From positions 3,472,001-3,536,000 of the forward strand of contig NZ_CP080378.1 in the NCBI RefSeq assembly GCF_019443445.1: DNA of 64,000 nucleotides, given 5' to 3'. Origin of the DNA: Massilia sp. PAMC28688. Its GTDB lineage: Bacteria > Pseudomonadota > Gammaproteobacteria > Burkholderiales > Burkholderiaceae_D. Under the pieces are notes generated by a model that worked only from the letters and a program-made list of their open reading frames with translations, was not told the DNA's origin and made no database searches. Positions 8,439 through 17,386 of this stretch are shown here, in pieces (position 1 is the first letter of the stretch; the number at the start of each line of letters is the position of its first letter). The position numbers and the translations under genes were made by a program.

Positions 8439-9908
8439 CTACAGCATGGGCAGGCGCAGCAGGTCCACCGTCTTGCGGATCAGGTAATTGCGCCGGCTGG
8501 TATACGGCGGGAAGAACAGCTTGATCAGCATGAGTGGCGAAGATTTCATTACCGCGCGCTCATGCGAGAAAGCCTTGAAGCCAAACACGCCGTGCGCATT
8601 GCCCATGCCGGAATTGTTCACGCCGCCAAAGGGCAGGTTGCCGTGCGCGAACTGCGCCACGCAGTGATTGACGCAGGCGCCACCGGAACTGGTGCGCTGC
8701 AAGACCTTGTCGATAGTGCCCTGCTGGCGGCTCCAGATGTACAAGGCGAGCGGCTTGGGGCCGGCATTGATGGCCGCCAGCACCTGGTCCAGATTGTCGT
8801 AACCCATGATGGGCAGCAGGGGGCCAAAGATTTCCTCGTCCAGGATGGCACTGCCGGGAGCGATATTGTCGAGCAGGGTAGGCGCGATGTAGCAAGCAGC
8901 CTCGTCCACCTGGCCGCCGGCCTGGACACGCGCGCCCTTGCCCAGTGCATCGGCCAGCAGGGCCGCCAGGCGGCCCGTATGGCGCCGGTTGACCACGCGC
9001 GTCAGGTCGGCGCTGCTTTTTTGCGCGTCCGCACTGTCGCCATAGCGTTCGGCCAGCACTTGCCGGCAGTGCGCGATGAATGCCTCCTTGACCGCGTGGT
9101 GAACGTGGATATGGTCCGGTGCCACGCAGGTCTGCCCATTGTTGATGAACTTGCCCCACATGATGGTCTCCGCTGCCAGGCGCAGGTTGGCTGTCTCATC
9201 GATGATGGTTGGCGACTTGCCGCCCAGTTCCAGCGTAACGCTGGTCAAGTTCTTCGCGGCAGCGGCCATCACCACCTTGCCGACCGCAGGCGAGCCGGTA
9301 AAGAAGATGTGATCGAAAGGTAACTCCAGCAGTGCGCTGGCCGTGGGCAGGCTGCCTTCGAACAAGGCCACCTCATTGCTGGGGAAAACCTCGGCAATGA
9401 TGCCGGCCATGAGGGCGGAGACGGCCGGCGTCATCTCGGACGGCTTGATGATGGCGGTGTTACCGGCCGCCAATGCCGAGACAAGCGGGCCGAAGCACAG
9501 GCTGAGGGGGTAATTCCAGGGCGCAATGATGAGAACGCGCCCGCGCGGCTGGTACTGCACCCAGCCGGACGTGCCGAGCATGGTCGTGGTGGGCCACACG
9601 CGCAGTGGCTTCATCCAGCGCCTGAGCCGGCCCAGCACGTGGCGTATCTCTTCCATGACCGGCAAGAATTCCGTCGCCTCCACTTCCGCCGGCGACTTGC
9701 GGTAATCCTGGGCAAAGGCGGCGTAGAATTGTTCCCGTCTGGCCATCATGGCGTCGCGCAGCCGCTTGACGCGGGCGATCCGCTCGGCCGCGGTCGATGC
9801 GCGCCAGCGCAGGGCCGTTTCCTGCTGGGCGTCGAAAGCGGCGCGCATCTGCACTGCCGGCGCTTCGGCAAGGGGGTGGAGCTGGGCGGCGGTAGCGGGC
9901 GAATTCAT
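8439..9908 (-). CDS. aldehyde dehydrogenase, coniferyl-aldehyde type
   Basis: A 489-aa NAD(P)-dependent aldehyde dehydrogenase of the short class-3/coniferyl aldehyde dehydrogenase group, which lacks the N-terminal extension of class 1/2. Catalytic residues are seen as Glu227 in LELGGKSP and Cys261 in NNGQTCVAPDH; the cofactor loop is FFTGSPAVGK. It probably oxidises medium-chain or aromatic aldehydes. It stands alone, convergent with cphA (14-base gap) and divergent from the UvrA-like gene. The exact substrate is not determined. Confidence 0.88.
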   Translation of the reverse strand: MNSPATAAQLHPLAEAPAVQMRAAFDAQQETALRWRASTAAERIARVKRLRDAMMARREQFYAAFAQDYRKSPAEVEATEFLPVMEEIRHVLGRLRRWMKPLRVWPTTTMLGTSGWVQYQPRGRVLIIAPWNYPLSLCFGPLVSALAAGNTAIIKPSEMTPAVSALMAGIIAEVFPSNEVALFEGSLPTASALLELPFDHIFFTGSPAVGKVVMAAAAKNLTSVTLELGGKSPTIIDETANLRLAAETIMWGKFINNGQTCVAPDHIHVHHAVKEAFIAHCRQVLAERYGDSADAQKSSADLTRVVNRRHTGRLAALLADALGKGARVQAGGQVDEAACYIAPTLLDNIAPGSAILDEEIFGPLLPIMGYDNLDQVLAAINAGPKPLALYIWSRQQGTIDKVLQRTSSGGACVNHCVAQFAHGNLPFGGVNNSGMGNAHGVFGFKAFSHERAVMKSSPLMLIKLFFPPYTSRRNYLIRKTVDLLRLPML

Positions 9909-10041
9909 GCTGGCAATCCAAGTGAAAAAACGGAGGTTCTCAGCCTACCATGCCCTTTGCCCGGAAATTGACAGGATTATTCTAATCCCGGAGGTGTGTC
10001 ACCTAACGGTTGACATTGCCTCGGGCACGTTAAATGGTGGT

Positions 10042-12603
10042 ATGCGCAAACATCCATCGTCCCCATCCGCCCCCGCCCAGCTTGCAGAGCGTCCGGGATA
10101 CGTCCAGGTGCGCGGTGCGCGCGAGCATAACCTGAAAAACGTGTCGCTTGACATCCCGCGCGACGCCCTGGTGGTATTTACCGGCGTATCCGGCTCGGGC
10201 AAGTCCTCGCTCGCCTTTGGCACCCTGTATGCGGAAGCGCAGCGGCGCTACCTGGAATCGGTCTCGCCCTATGCGCGCCGGCTGTTTCACCAGATGCCGG
10301 TACCCGAGGTGGACGATATCGATGGCCTGCCGCCGGCCGTGGCACTGCAGCAGCAGCGCGGTTCGCCCACCACCCGCTCCTCGGTGGGCAGCGTGAGCAC
10401 GCTGTCGAATTCCCTGCGCATGCTCTATTCGCGCGCCGGCACCTACCCGCGCGGCCAGGAACTGCTGTACGCGGAGTCGTTCTCGCCCAATACCCCGGAA
10501 GGCGCCTGCCAGCAGTGCCATGGCCTGGGGCGCGTGTATGAAGTGACTGAAAAGTCGATGGTGCCGGACGACTCGCTCACCATCCGCGAGCGCGCGGTGG
10601 CGGCCTGGCCCACCGCGTGGCACGGCCAGAACCTGCGCGACATCCTCGTCACCATGGGTTACGACGTCGATACGCCCTGGCGCGACCTGCCGAAAAAGGT
10701 GCGCAACTGGATACTGTTTACCGAAGAGACGCCCACCGTGCCCGTGTACGCGGGCTTCACCCCGGAAGAGACCAGGGACGCGCTCAAGCGCAAGGAAACG
10801 CCCAGCTATCAGGGCACGTTCACCGGGGCGCGCCGCTACGTGCTGCAAACCTTTGCCACCACCGAAAGCGCGTCGATGAAAAAGCGCGTCGCGCGCTACA
10901 TGGTCAGTTCCGAGTGCCCGCTGTGCCGCGGCAAGCGGCTGCGCCAGGAGTCGCTCTCGGTGACTTTCGGCGGGCATGATATTGCCGACATCTCGCGCAT
11001 GCCGTTGGAACGCCTGCACGCCCTGCTGCTACCCTTTGCCCATGGCGCTGCCGAGCAAAGCAAGAAGGATGCACAGGCCCACCCGGAAAAGCTGATCGTC
11101 ACACGCCGCATTGCCGAAGACCTGGTAGCGCGCCTGGACGTGCTGCTGGCGCTGGGGCTGGGCTACCTGGCCCTGGAGCGCAGTACGCCGACCCTGTCGC
11201 CGGGCGAACTGCAGCGCCTGCGCCTGGCCACGCAGGTGCGCTCCAATCTGTTTGGCGTCGTGTACGTGCTCGATGAACCGTCGGCCGGCCTGCATCCGGC
11301 CGATACCGAAGCGCTGCTGACGGCGCTGGCCCAGCTCAAGGCGTCCGGCAATTCGCTGTTTGTCGTCGAACATGCGCTCGATGTGATCCGCCACGCCGAC
11401 TGGATCGTGGATGTGGGGCCGGACGCGGGCGAACAGGGTGGCAGCATCCTGTACAGCGGCCCGCCCGAGGGCCTCAAGGACGTGCAGCAGTCGCATACAC
11501 GGCGCTACCTGTTCGACCAGGCGCCGCCGCCGCCGCGCACCCCGCGCCTGCCAGCGGGTTGGCTCAAGCTCGCGGGAGTGAGCCGCAACAATCTCCATGG
11601 GCTCGATGTGGACCTGCCGCTGGGGGTGCTGGCCAGTGTGACCGGGGTGTCCGGCTCCGGCAAGTCGACCCTGGTGTCGCAGGTGCTGGTGGATCTGGTA
11701 AGCGCCGAACTGGGGCACGAGCCGCCGCCGGAAGTGGAGGAGGGCGACCCGCTTGAACACGTGGAGGTGATTGAGACGCAGGGCCGCATCGTCCACGGCC
11801 TGGGCGGCATCAAGCGCCTGATCCGGGTCGATCAAAAGCCCATCGGGCGCACCCCGCGCTCGAACCTGGCAACCTACACGGGATTGTTCGATCACGTGCG
11901 CAAGCTCTTTGCCGCGACCAAAATGGCCAAGGCGCGCCGCTACGATGCGGGCCGCTTTTCCTTCAACGTCGCCAAGGGACGCTGCGAACACTGCGAAGGC
12001 GAGGGCCAGGTGATGGTGGAGCTGCTGTTTTTGCCGAGCGTGTACGCGCCATGCCCTACCTGCAGCGGCGCGCGCTACAACGCCAAGACGCTGGAAGTGA
12101 CCTACAAGGAGCGCAACATCGCCCAGGTGCTGGCAATGACGGTGGATGCGGCAGCGGCGTTCTTTGCCGACGAAACCGCGATTGCGCGCTCGCTGGAAGT
12201 GCTGCGCGAGGTGGGGCTGGGCTATCTGCGCCTGGGCCAGCCGGCCACCGAACTGTCGGGCGGCGAAGCGCAGCGCATCAAGCTGGCCACGGAACTGCAG
12301 CGCGCCACACGCGGCAACATGCTGTACATCCTCGATGAACCGACAACCGGCCTGCATCCGTCCGACGTCGACAAGCTGCTCACGCAACTCGATCGCCTGG
12401 TCGAAGCGGGCAACAGTGTCATTACGGTCGAACACAATATGCGGGTGGTGGCCGCCAGCGACTGGGTGATCGATATTGGCCCTGGGGCGGGCGAATCGGG
12501 CGGCAAGGTGGTGGCAGCGGGGCCGCCGGGCCAGGTTGCGAAAGACAAGACCAGCAGGACGGCGCCCTATTTGCGTTCGGCCATGAAGGCAGTCGGCAAG
12601 TAG
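10042..12603 (+). CDS. UvrA2-like excinuclease ATPase (class II UvrA)
   Basis: An 853-aa tandem ABC ATPase of the UvrA family. The first P-loop is GVSGSGKSS (about 48-56); a second GVSGSGKST follows in the C-terminal half. Zinc-type CxxC pairs occur at CQQCHGLG, CPLCRGKR and CEHCEGEG...CPTCSG. ABC signatures read LSPGELQRLRLA and LSGGEAQRIKLA. It is about 90 residues shorter than canonical UvrA and the part between the first P-loop and CQQC is short, which suggests loss of the UvrB-binding domain, as in UvrA2. ATG 10042 is chosen because the longer frame upstream overlaps the promoter of the divergent dehydrogenase. Such proteins are linked to DNA damage or drug tolerance. Confidence 0.88.
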   Translation: MRKHPSSPSAPAQLAERPGYVQVRGAREHNLKNVSLDIPRDALVVFTGVSGSGKSSLAFGTLYAEAQRRYLESVSPYARRLFHQMPVPEVDDIDGLPPAVALQQQRGSPTTRSSVGSVSTLSNSLRMLYSRAGTYPRGQELLYAESFSPNTPEGACQQCHGLGRVYEVTEKSMVPDDSLTIRERAVAAWPTAWHGQNLRDILVTMGYDVDTPWRDLPKKVRNWILFTEETPTVPVYAGFTPEETRDALKRKETPSYQGTFTGARRYVLQTFATTESASMKKRVARYMVSSECPLCRGKRLRQESLSVTFGGHDIADISRMPLERLHALLLPFAHGAAEQSKKDAQAHPEKLIVTRRIAEDLVARLDVLLALGLGYLALERSTPTLSPGELQRLRLATQVRSNLFGVVYVLDEPSAGLHPADTEALLTALAQLKASGNSLFVVEHALDVIRHADWIVDVGPDAGEQGGSILYSGPPEGLKDVQQSHTRRYLFDQAPPPPRTPRLPAGWLKLAGVSRNNLHGLDVDLPLGVLASVTGVSGSGKSTLVSQVLVDLVSAELGHEPPPEVEEGDPLEHVEVIETQGRIVHGLGGIKRLIRVDQKPIGRTPRSNLATYTGLFDHVRKLFAATKMAKARRYDAGRFSFNVAKGRCEHCEGEGQVMVELLFLPSVYAPCPTCSGARYNAKTLEVTYKERNIAQVLAMTVDAAAAFFADETAIARSLEVLREVGLGYLRLGQPATELSGGEAQRIKLATELQRATRGNMLYILDEPTTGLHPSDVDKLLTQLDRLVEAGNSVITVEHNMRVVAASDWVIDIGPGAGESGGKVVAAGPPGQVAKDKTSRTAPYLRSAMKAVGK

Positions 12604-12652
12604 GACCAAGGCTAGCCGGTCCGCATGGCACGGCAGGAGGCTTAGGGCGTTC

Positions 12653-12769
12653 TTAGTGAATCAGCAGGAAGCTGGAATTTGCCAGGACATCGGTGGCCAC
12701 GAGCAGATAAGTTGCTGCGCTGGCAACGCCAATGTGCAGCGCTGCGATGGTGAATGGGATTAAGCGCAT
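12653..12769 (-). CDS. 38-aa small membrane protein
   Basis: A 38-codon frame with an almost perfect ribosome-binding site (GGAGG five bases before the ATG). The peptide starts MRLIPFT, has one long hydrophobic stretch with Ala/Val/Leu, and ends NSSFLLIH; it would span the inner membrane once. It is convergent with the UvrA-like gene and divergent from recQ. No known family is recognised. The Shine-Dalgarno and composition make it a credible small protein. Confidence 0.55.
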   Translation of the reverse strand: MRLIPFTIAALHIGVASAATYLLVATDVLANSSFLLIH

Positions 12770-12855
12770 GATGTCCTCCGGTTGTTCTAGCACGTTTCTT
12801 GATCGTATGAGCTCATCATAATGGCTATTCTGCAAAGCAACTATCGGTGAACCGT

Positions 12856-12960
12856 CCGTCGCGCTGTAGGACAAACGCCTGTGGCCCGGCTTTTGGCTGC
12901 TTCCTACGTCATTTGTAGGCTGCGTCCTATGGTAGAGCCCAATCGTGCGCCCTACAGTGG
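12856..12960. promoter_or_regulatory. motif-rich divergent promoter region of recQ and the 38-aa gene
   Basis: Four TAGGA/TCCTA-type half-sites lie within about 100 bases: TGTAGGAC (12866), TTCCTACG (12901), TAGGC-TGCG-TCCTA (12916-12929) and CCCTACAG (12951). The third is a 5-4-5 inverted repeat. Heptamers of this kind are bound by BvgA/EvgA/NarL-type response regulators; this is an inference. Confidence 0.4.
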
Positions 12961-12964
12961 TGGT

Positions 12965-14668
12965 ATGACTACACATGACCCCATCCTCCTGAACAAGGGC
13001 GTACGTGCCGCCCGCCGCAACAAGATCAGCAAGCTGTTGCGTTCCATTTTTGGCGTCGAGCGTTTGCGCGATGGCCAACAACAAGTGATTGACAGTGTGC
13101 TCGATGGCCGGGATACGCTGGCGATCATGCCCACCGGCAGCGGTAAATCGCTGTGCTACCAGATTCCCGCCCGCATGCTCGCGGGCACCACGATCGTCGT
13201 GTCGCCGCTGATTTCCCTGATGAAAGACCAGCTCGAGAAGCTGGAAGACATGGGTATCCGCGCCGCCCAGGTCAACAGTAGCCTCAACAAGGAGGAAGAG
13301 GACGCGGCCATTGAAGGCATTCGCAACACCACCCACGAAATCGTGTTCTGCACCCCCGAGCGGCTGACCAGTCCTGCATTTCTTGCCGTGCTGCGCGAGA
13401 TCCAGATTGCCCTGGTCGTCATTGACGAAGCCCACTGCATTTCCCAGTGGGGGCACGACTTCCGGCCCGCCTACCTGGAGATGGCCGCCGCCATCGATGC
13501 CCTTGGCAAGCCACCGGTGCTGGCCCTGACCGCCACGGCCACCGACGATGTGGTGGCCGATATCGGCCGCCAGCTGGGACGGCGCGGCATGCATGTCGTC
13601 AATACCGGCATCTACCGCCCCAACCTTCACTACAGTGTGGTGCAGGTGACCAATAATGATGAGCGCTACGCCCGTGCGCGCGAGCTGGTGCAGCAGCACG
13701 AGGGCACCGGCATCGTCTACGCGGCCACGGTCAAGGCGGCCGAGGAAATGCTGGAAGTGCTCGAAGGCGCCGGCGAATGTGTCACCATTTATCATGGCAA
13801 ACTGGCCGCCAGCGAGCGCAAGACCAACCAGGACCTCTTCATGTCCGGCGAGCGGCGCGTGATGGTGGCCACCAATGCCTTCGGCATGGGCATCGACAAG
13901 CCGGACACGCGCTTTGTCATCCACCTGCAGCTGCCGGCCAACCTGGAGGCCTACTATCAGGAATCGGGGCGGGCCGGGCGCGATGGCGAGAATGCCGACT
14001 GCACTCTGCTGTACTTTCAGGATGACAAGCGGGTCCAGCAATTCTTCCTGGTCAAGCATTATCCGACGGGGAATGACCTCAAGATGTTGTATGACAGGGT
14101 GTGCGCCCTGGCCGAGGAAAACAAGCTGACCACCGATGACATTGACGAAGCACTGGGCGAGGAGCTGCCCACGGCCAAGCTCAAGGTATGCCTCAAGCTG
14201 CTCAAGGATGGCAAGCTGCTGCGCCAGAACCGCAAGCTTGAATTCATCGTCACGGCCAAGGCGCCCACGGCAGCGATCTTCGAGGAGCTGGCGGCCATCT
14301 ACGCGCAAAAACAGGAACGCGACCGCGAAGCGCTGGAACAGATGGTATCGTACGCGGTAAGCGGCTTTTGCCGCTGGAAGGTACTGCTGGACTACTTTGA
14401 CGATGAAGTCGACGGCTTTGAAAAGTGCTGCCGCTGCGATAACTGCCTCAATCCCCCGGTGGTTGCCGACATCGCCATTCGCGATGACGAGTTCGAGGTG
14501 AGCACGGAGCCCGACGACGCGGGACCGCAGTTCAAGGAAGGCGACAAGGTCAGGGTGCCCAAATATGACGAAGGCACCGTGCTCGGCGTTGCCGGCGACC
14601 AGGTCACGATCAGCTTTCCCGACCAGAGCGAGCGCACCTTCCTGATCGACTTCGTCAGCCCAGCCTAA
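12965..14668 (+). CDS. recQ: RecQ-family ATP-dependent DNA helicase, short form
   Basis: A 567-aa 3'-5' DNA helicase. Motif I is MPTGSGKS (about 55-62), motif II DEAH (about 155) with the RecQ-specific CISQWGHDFRP, and motif VI QESGRAGRDGE. The zinc site CCRCDNC is near residue 488. No HRDC domain follows. Instead the last 70 residues read GDKVRVPKYDEGTVLGVAGDQVTISFP, which resembles the Tudor-like C-terminus of UvrD/PcrA. ATG 12965 begins at the expected N-terminus. It stands six to fifteen bases before the exonuclease gene and overlaps its ribosome-binding site, so RecQ probably belongs to the same operon. Confidence 0.9.
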   Translation: MTTHDPILLNKGVRAARRNKISKLLRSIFGVERLRDGQQQVIDSVLDGRDTLAIMPTGSGKSLCYQIPARMLAGTTIVVSPLISLMKDQLEKLEDMGIRAAQVNSSLNKEEEDAAIEGIRNTTHEIVFCTPERLTSPAFLAVLREIQIALVVIDEAHCISQWGHDFRPAYLEMAAAIDALGKPPVLALTATATDDVVADIGRQLGRRGMHVVNTGIYRPNLHYSVVQVTNNDERYARARELVQQHEGTGIVYAATVKAAEEMLEVLEGAGECVTIYHGKLAASERKTNQDLFMSGERRVMVATNAFGMGIDKPDTRFVIHLQLPANLEAYYQESGRAGRDGENADCTLLYFQDDKRVQQFFLVKHYPTGNDLKMLYDRVCALAEENKLTTDDIDEALGEELPTAKLKVCLKLLKDGKLLRQNRKLEFIVTAKAPTAAIFEELAAIYAQKQERDREALEQMVSYAVSGFCRWKVLLDYFDDEVDGFEKCCRCDNCLNPPVVADIAIRDDEFEVSTEPDDAGPQFKEGDKVRVPKYDEGTVLGVAGDQVTISFPDQSERTFLIDFVSPA

Positions 14669-14682
14669 GGAGAATGCCGCGC

Positions 14683-15762
14683 ATGTCAGACATGGTTGTC
14701 GTTCGCAAGGAAGGGCTGTACTGCGTGCCGGGACAGTTCTATATCGATCCCTGGCGCCCCGTGGAGCGCGCTGTCATCACCCACGCGCACGGCGACCATG
14801 CCCGCGTGGGCCATGGCCATTATCTGTCCACCGCCAGCGGGGTCGGCGTGCTGCGCTCGCGCCTGGGCGAGATTCATATCGACGGGATCGAGTACGGCCA
14901 CACGGTGGAGCACAATGGCGTGCGCATTTCACTGCACCCGGCCGGCCACGTACTTGGCTCGGCCCAGGTGCGCATGGAGCACAAGGGCGAAGTGTGGGTG
15001 GCCTCCGGCGACTACAAGGTGGAACCGGACCGCACCTGCGCGCCGTTCGAGCCGGTGCGCTGCGATACCTTCATCACCGAGTCCACCTTCGGGCTGCCCA
15101 TCTACCGCTGGCAGCCGGAGCAGGAAATTTTCGACGACATCAATCGCTGGTGGCGCAAGAATGCCGACGAAGGGCGCGCCAGCATCATATTTGCCTACGC
15201 CTTCGGCAAGGCCCAGCGCATCCTGTCGGGGCTCGATGCCTCGATTGGCCCCATCATCTGCCATGGCGCGGCCGAACCCCTGAACCGGGTCTACCGCGAA
15301 GGCGGGGTGAACCTGCCGCCCACGCGCATGGTGACCGACGTCGACAAGGCCGACATCAAGCGCGCGATCGTGATTGCCCCGCCCTCGGCCGGCGGCACCA
15401 CCTGGATGAAGCGCTTCGGCGACTACAGCGACGCTTTTGCCAGCGGCTGGATGCAGCTGCGCGGGGCACGCCGGCGGCGCGGCGTGGACCGCGGCTTCAT
15501 CCTGTCTGACCATGCCGACTGGCCCGGCCTCATGACGGCCATCCGCGCCACCGAAGCGCCGCGCGTCATCGTCACCCACGGCTCGATTCCGATCATGGTC
15601 CGCTGGCTGCGCCAGGTGGGACTGGACGCCTCGGGCTTTGATACTGAATACGGCGACGAGGACGACGCGGCCGCCGAGCTGGCGGCGCCGGCGGACAAGG
15701 TTCTGGAACCGGAGCCGGGTACGGAAGCGGCGGGCCAGGAGAGCGAGGTGCGCGATGCGTGA
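14683..15762 (+). CDS. ligase-associated DNA exonuclease (metallo-beta-lactamase fold)
   Basis: A 359-aa nuclease of the MBL/beta-CASP group, first member of the four-gene ligase-associated cassette. The metal motif HAHGDH is at residues 34-39, and later metal ligands are seen in PAGHVLGSA, SGDYK, SDHADW and THGS. Family members are Mn-dependent DNA exonucleases. ATG 14683 is preferred over ATG 14674: the AAGGAG site ends at 14672, which leaves one base to the first ATG and ten to the second. The stop overlaps the ligase start by eight bases. Confidence 0.88.
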   Translation: MSDMVVVRKEGLYCVPGQFYIDPWRPVERAVITHAHGDHARVGHGHYLSTASGVGVLRSRLGEIHIDGIEYGHTVEHNGVRISLHPAGHVLGSAQVRMEHKGEVWVASGDYKVEPDRTCAPFEPVRCDTFITESTFGLPIYRWQPEQEIFDDINRWWRKNADEGRASIIFAYAFGKAQRILSGLDASIGPIICHGAAEPLNRVYREGGVNLPPTRMVTDVDKADIKRAIVIAPPSAGGTTWMKRFGDYSDAFASGWMQLRGARRRRGVDRGFILSDHADWPGLMTAIRATEAPRVIVTHGSIPIMVRWLRQVGLDASGFDTEYGDEDDAAAELAAPADKVLEPEPGTEAAGQESEVRDA

Positions 15763-17386
15763 ATTCGCCCGCCTCTACACCGAACTTGACGAAACCACCG
15801 CCACCAACCGCAAGCTCGAAGCGCTGCAAAACTACTTTGGCCGCGCCGCGCCGCAGGACGCCGCCTGGGCCGTGTACTTCCTGGCTGGCGGCAAACCGCG
15901 CCAGGCGGTGCCCACCAGGCTGCTGCGCGAATATGCCATTGAATACGCCGCACTCGACGAATGGCTGTTCGACGAGTCGTACAACGCCGTGGGCGACCTG
16001 GCCGAGACCATTGCCCACATCCTGCCGCCGCCCACGCGCCGGAGCGATGTGGGCCTGGCCGAGTGGATGCAGGAGCGGGTGGGACCGCTGCGCGGCGCCG
16101 ATCCCGCCACCATCCGCGCGGCCCTGTTCAGCTATTGGGATGAACTGGAATGGCGCGAGCGCTTCCTGCTCATGAAGCTGATCGGCGGCGGCTTTCGGGT
16201 GGGCGTGTCCAAACTGCTGGTCACGCGCGCGCTGTCGGCGCTGGCGGCGGTGGACAGCAAGCTCATTGCGCAGCGCCTCATGGGCTGGACCGACAATACG
16301 GTGCGCCCGACCGCTGCCAGCTTTTTGCAGCTGATCGCCGAGCAGTCCGACGAAGAACACAAGCTGCGCGGCGGCCAGCCATATCCTTTCTTCCTGGCGC
16401 ACCAGCTCCAGGGCGACCCCACCGCGCTGGGCGAGATCGCCGACTGGCAGGTGGAGTGGAAGTATGACGGCATCCGCGCCCAGCTGGTGCGGCGCGGTGG
16501 CCAGAATTACCTGTGGTCGCGCGGCGAAGACCTGATCACGGAGCGCTTTCCCGAGCTGGCCGGGCTGCCGCTGCCGGAAGGGACGGTGGTCGACGGCGAA
16601 GTGCTGATCTGGACCGAGGTCGATACGCCGGCGCCCTTCGCCGATCTGCAAAAGCGCATTGGCCGCAAGACGCTGTCGGCCAAGCTGCTGGCCGAACTGC
16701 CGGCCGTGCTGGTGGCCTACGATCTGCTGGAAGAAGAAGGCGTGGACTTGCGCACCCTGCCGCAGCACGAGCGGCGCACCCTGCTCGAAGCGCTGGTGAC
16801 CCAGACCGCACGGCCGCAGCTGAAAATTTCCCCCCTGGTCAAGGCCAGCAGCTGGGAAGAGCTGGCGCTGGTGCGCACCGAATCGCGCGCACGCGGGGTG
16901 GAAGGGATGATGGTCAAGTCCATGAGCGCGCAGTACGGCGTGGGCCGCACCAAGAACGTGGGCACCTGGTGGAAGTGGAAGGTGGACCCGTACAGCATCG
17001 ATGCGGTACTGATCTATGCCCAGGCCGGCCATGGCCGCCGCGCCTCGCTCTACACCGACTATACCTTTGCCGTGTGGGATGGCGAGGGCGGCGAGCGCAA
17101 GCTGGTGCCGTTTGCCAAAGCCTATTCAGGCCTGACCGACAAGGAAATCGCGGTGGTGGACAATGCGATCCGCAAGACCACGGTGGAAAAGTTCGGCCCG
17201 GTGCGCTCGGTGAAGCCGACCATGGTCTTTGAGATCGGCTTTGAAGGCATCCAGCTCTCCACCCGCCACAAGGCCGGCATCGCGGTGCGCTTTCCCCGTA
17301 TTTTGCGCAAGCGCGATGACAAGCTGGTGGACGATGCGGACTCACTCGACACCCTCAAGGGCCTGCTGGCCGCCTCCAACGCATGA
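15755..17386 (+). CDS. ATP-dependent DNA ligase, cassette type
   Basis: A 543-aa monomeric ATP-dependent ligase. The nucleotidyl-lysine motif is EWKYDGIR with Lys236; further motifs are GEVLIW, EGMMVKS and WWKWKVDP. An N-terminal DNA-binding domain (1-210) precedes the catalytic core and OB domain, as in ligase I-like bacterial enzymes. ATG 15755 sits inside the end of the exonuclease gene, and the stop overlaps the next gene as ATGA, so the three are translationally coupled. It seals nicks during repair, apart from the housekeeping NAD-dependent LigA. No polymerase or primase (LigD) domains are present. Confidence 0.93.
   Translation: MREFARLYTELDETTATNRKLEALQNYFGRAAPQDAAWAVYFLAGGKPRQAVPTRLLREYAIEYAALDEWLFDESYNAVGDLAETIAHILPPPTRRSDVGLAEWMQERVGPLRGADPATIRAALFSYWDELEWRERFLLMKLIGGGFRVGVSKLLVTRALSALAAVDSKLIAQRLMGWTDNTVRPTAASFLQLIAEQSDEEHKLRGGQPYPFFLAHQLQGDPTALGEIADWQVEWKYDGIRAQLVRRGGQNYLWSRGEDLITERFPELAGLPLPEGTVVDGEVLIWTEVDTPAPFADLQKRIGRKTLSAKLLAELPAVLVAYDLLEEEGVDLRTLPQHERRTLLEALVTQTARPQLKISPLVKASSWEELALVRTESRARGVEGMMVKSMSAQYGVGRTKNVGTWWKWKVDPYSIDAVLIYAQAGHGRRASLYTDYTFAVWDGEGGERKLVPFAKAYSGLTDKEIAVVDNAIRKTTVEKFGPVRSVKPTMVFEIGFEGIQLSTRHKAGIAVRFPRILRKRDDKLVDDADSLDTLKGLLAASNA

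Noticed and set aside
12770..14308. Extension of the small membrane ORF to 551 codons on the minus strand
   Set aside because: All but the last 38 codons lie opposite recQ with no motifs; the GGAGG site marks the real start at 12769.
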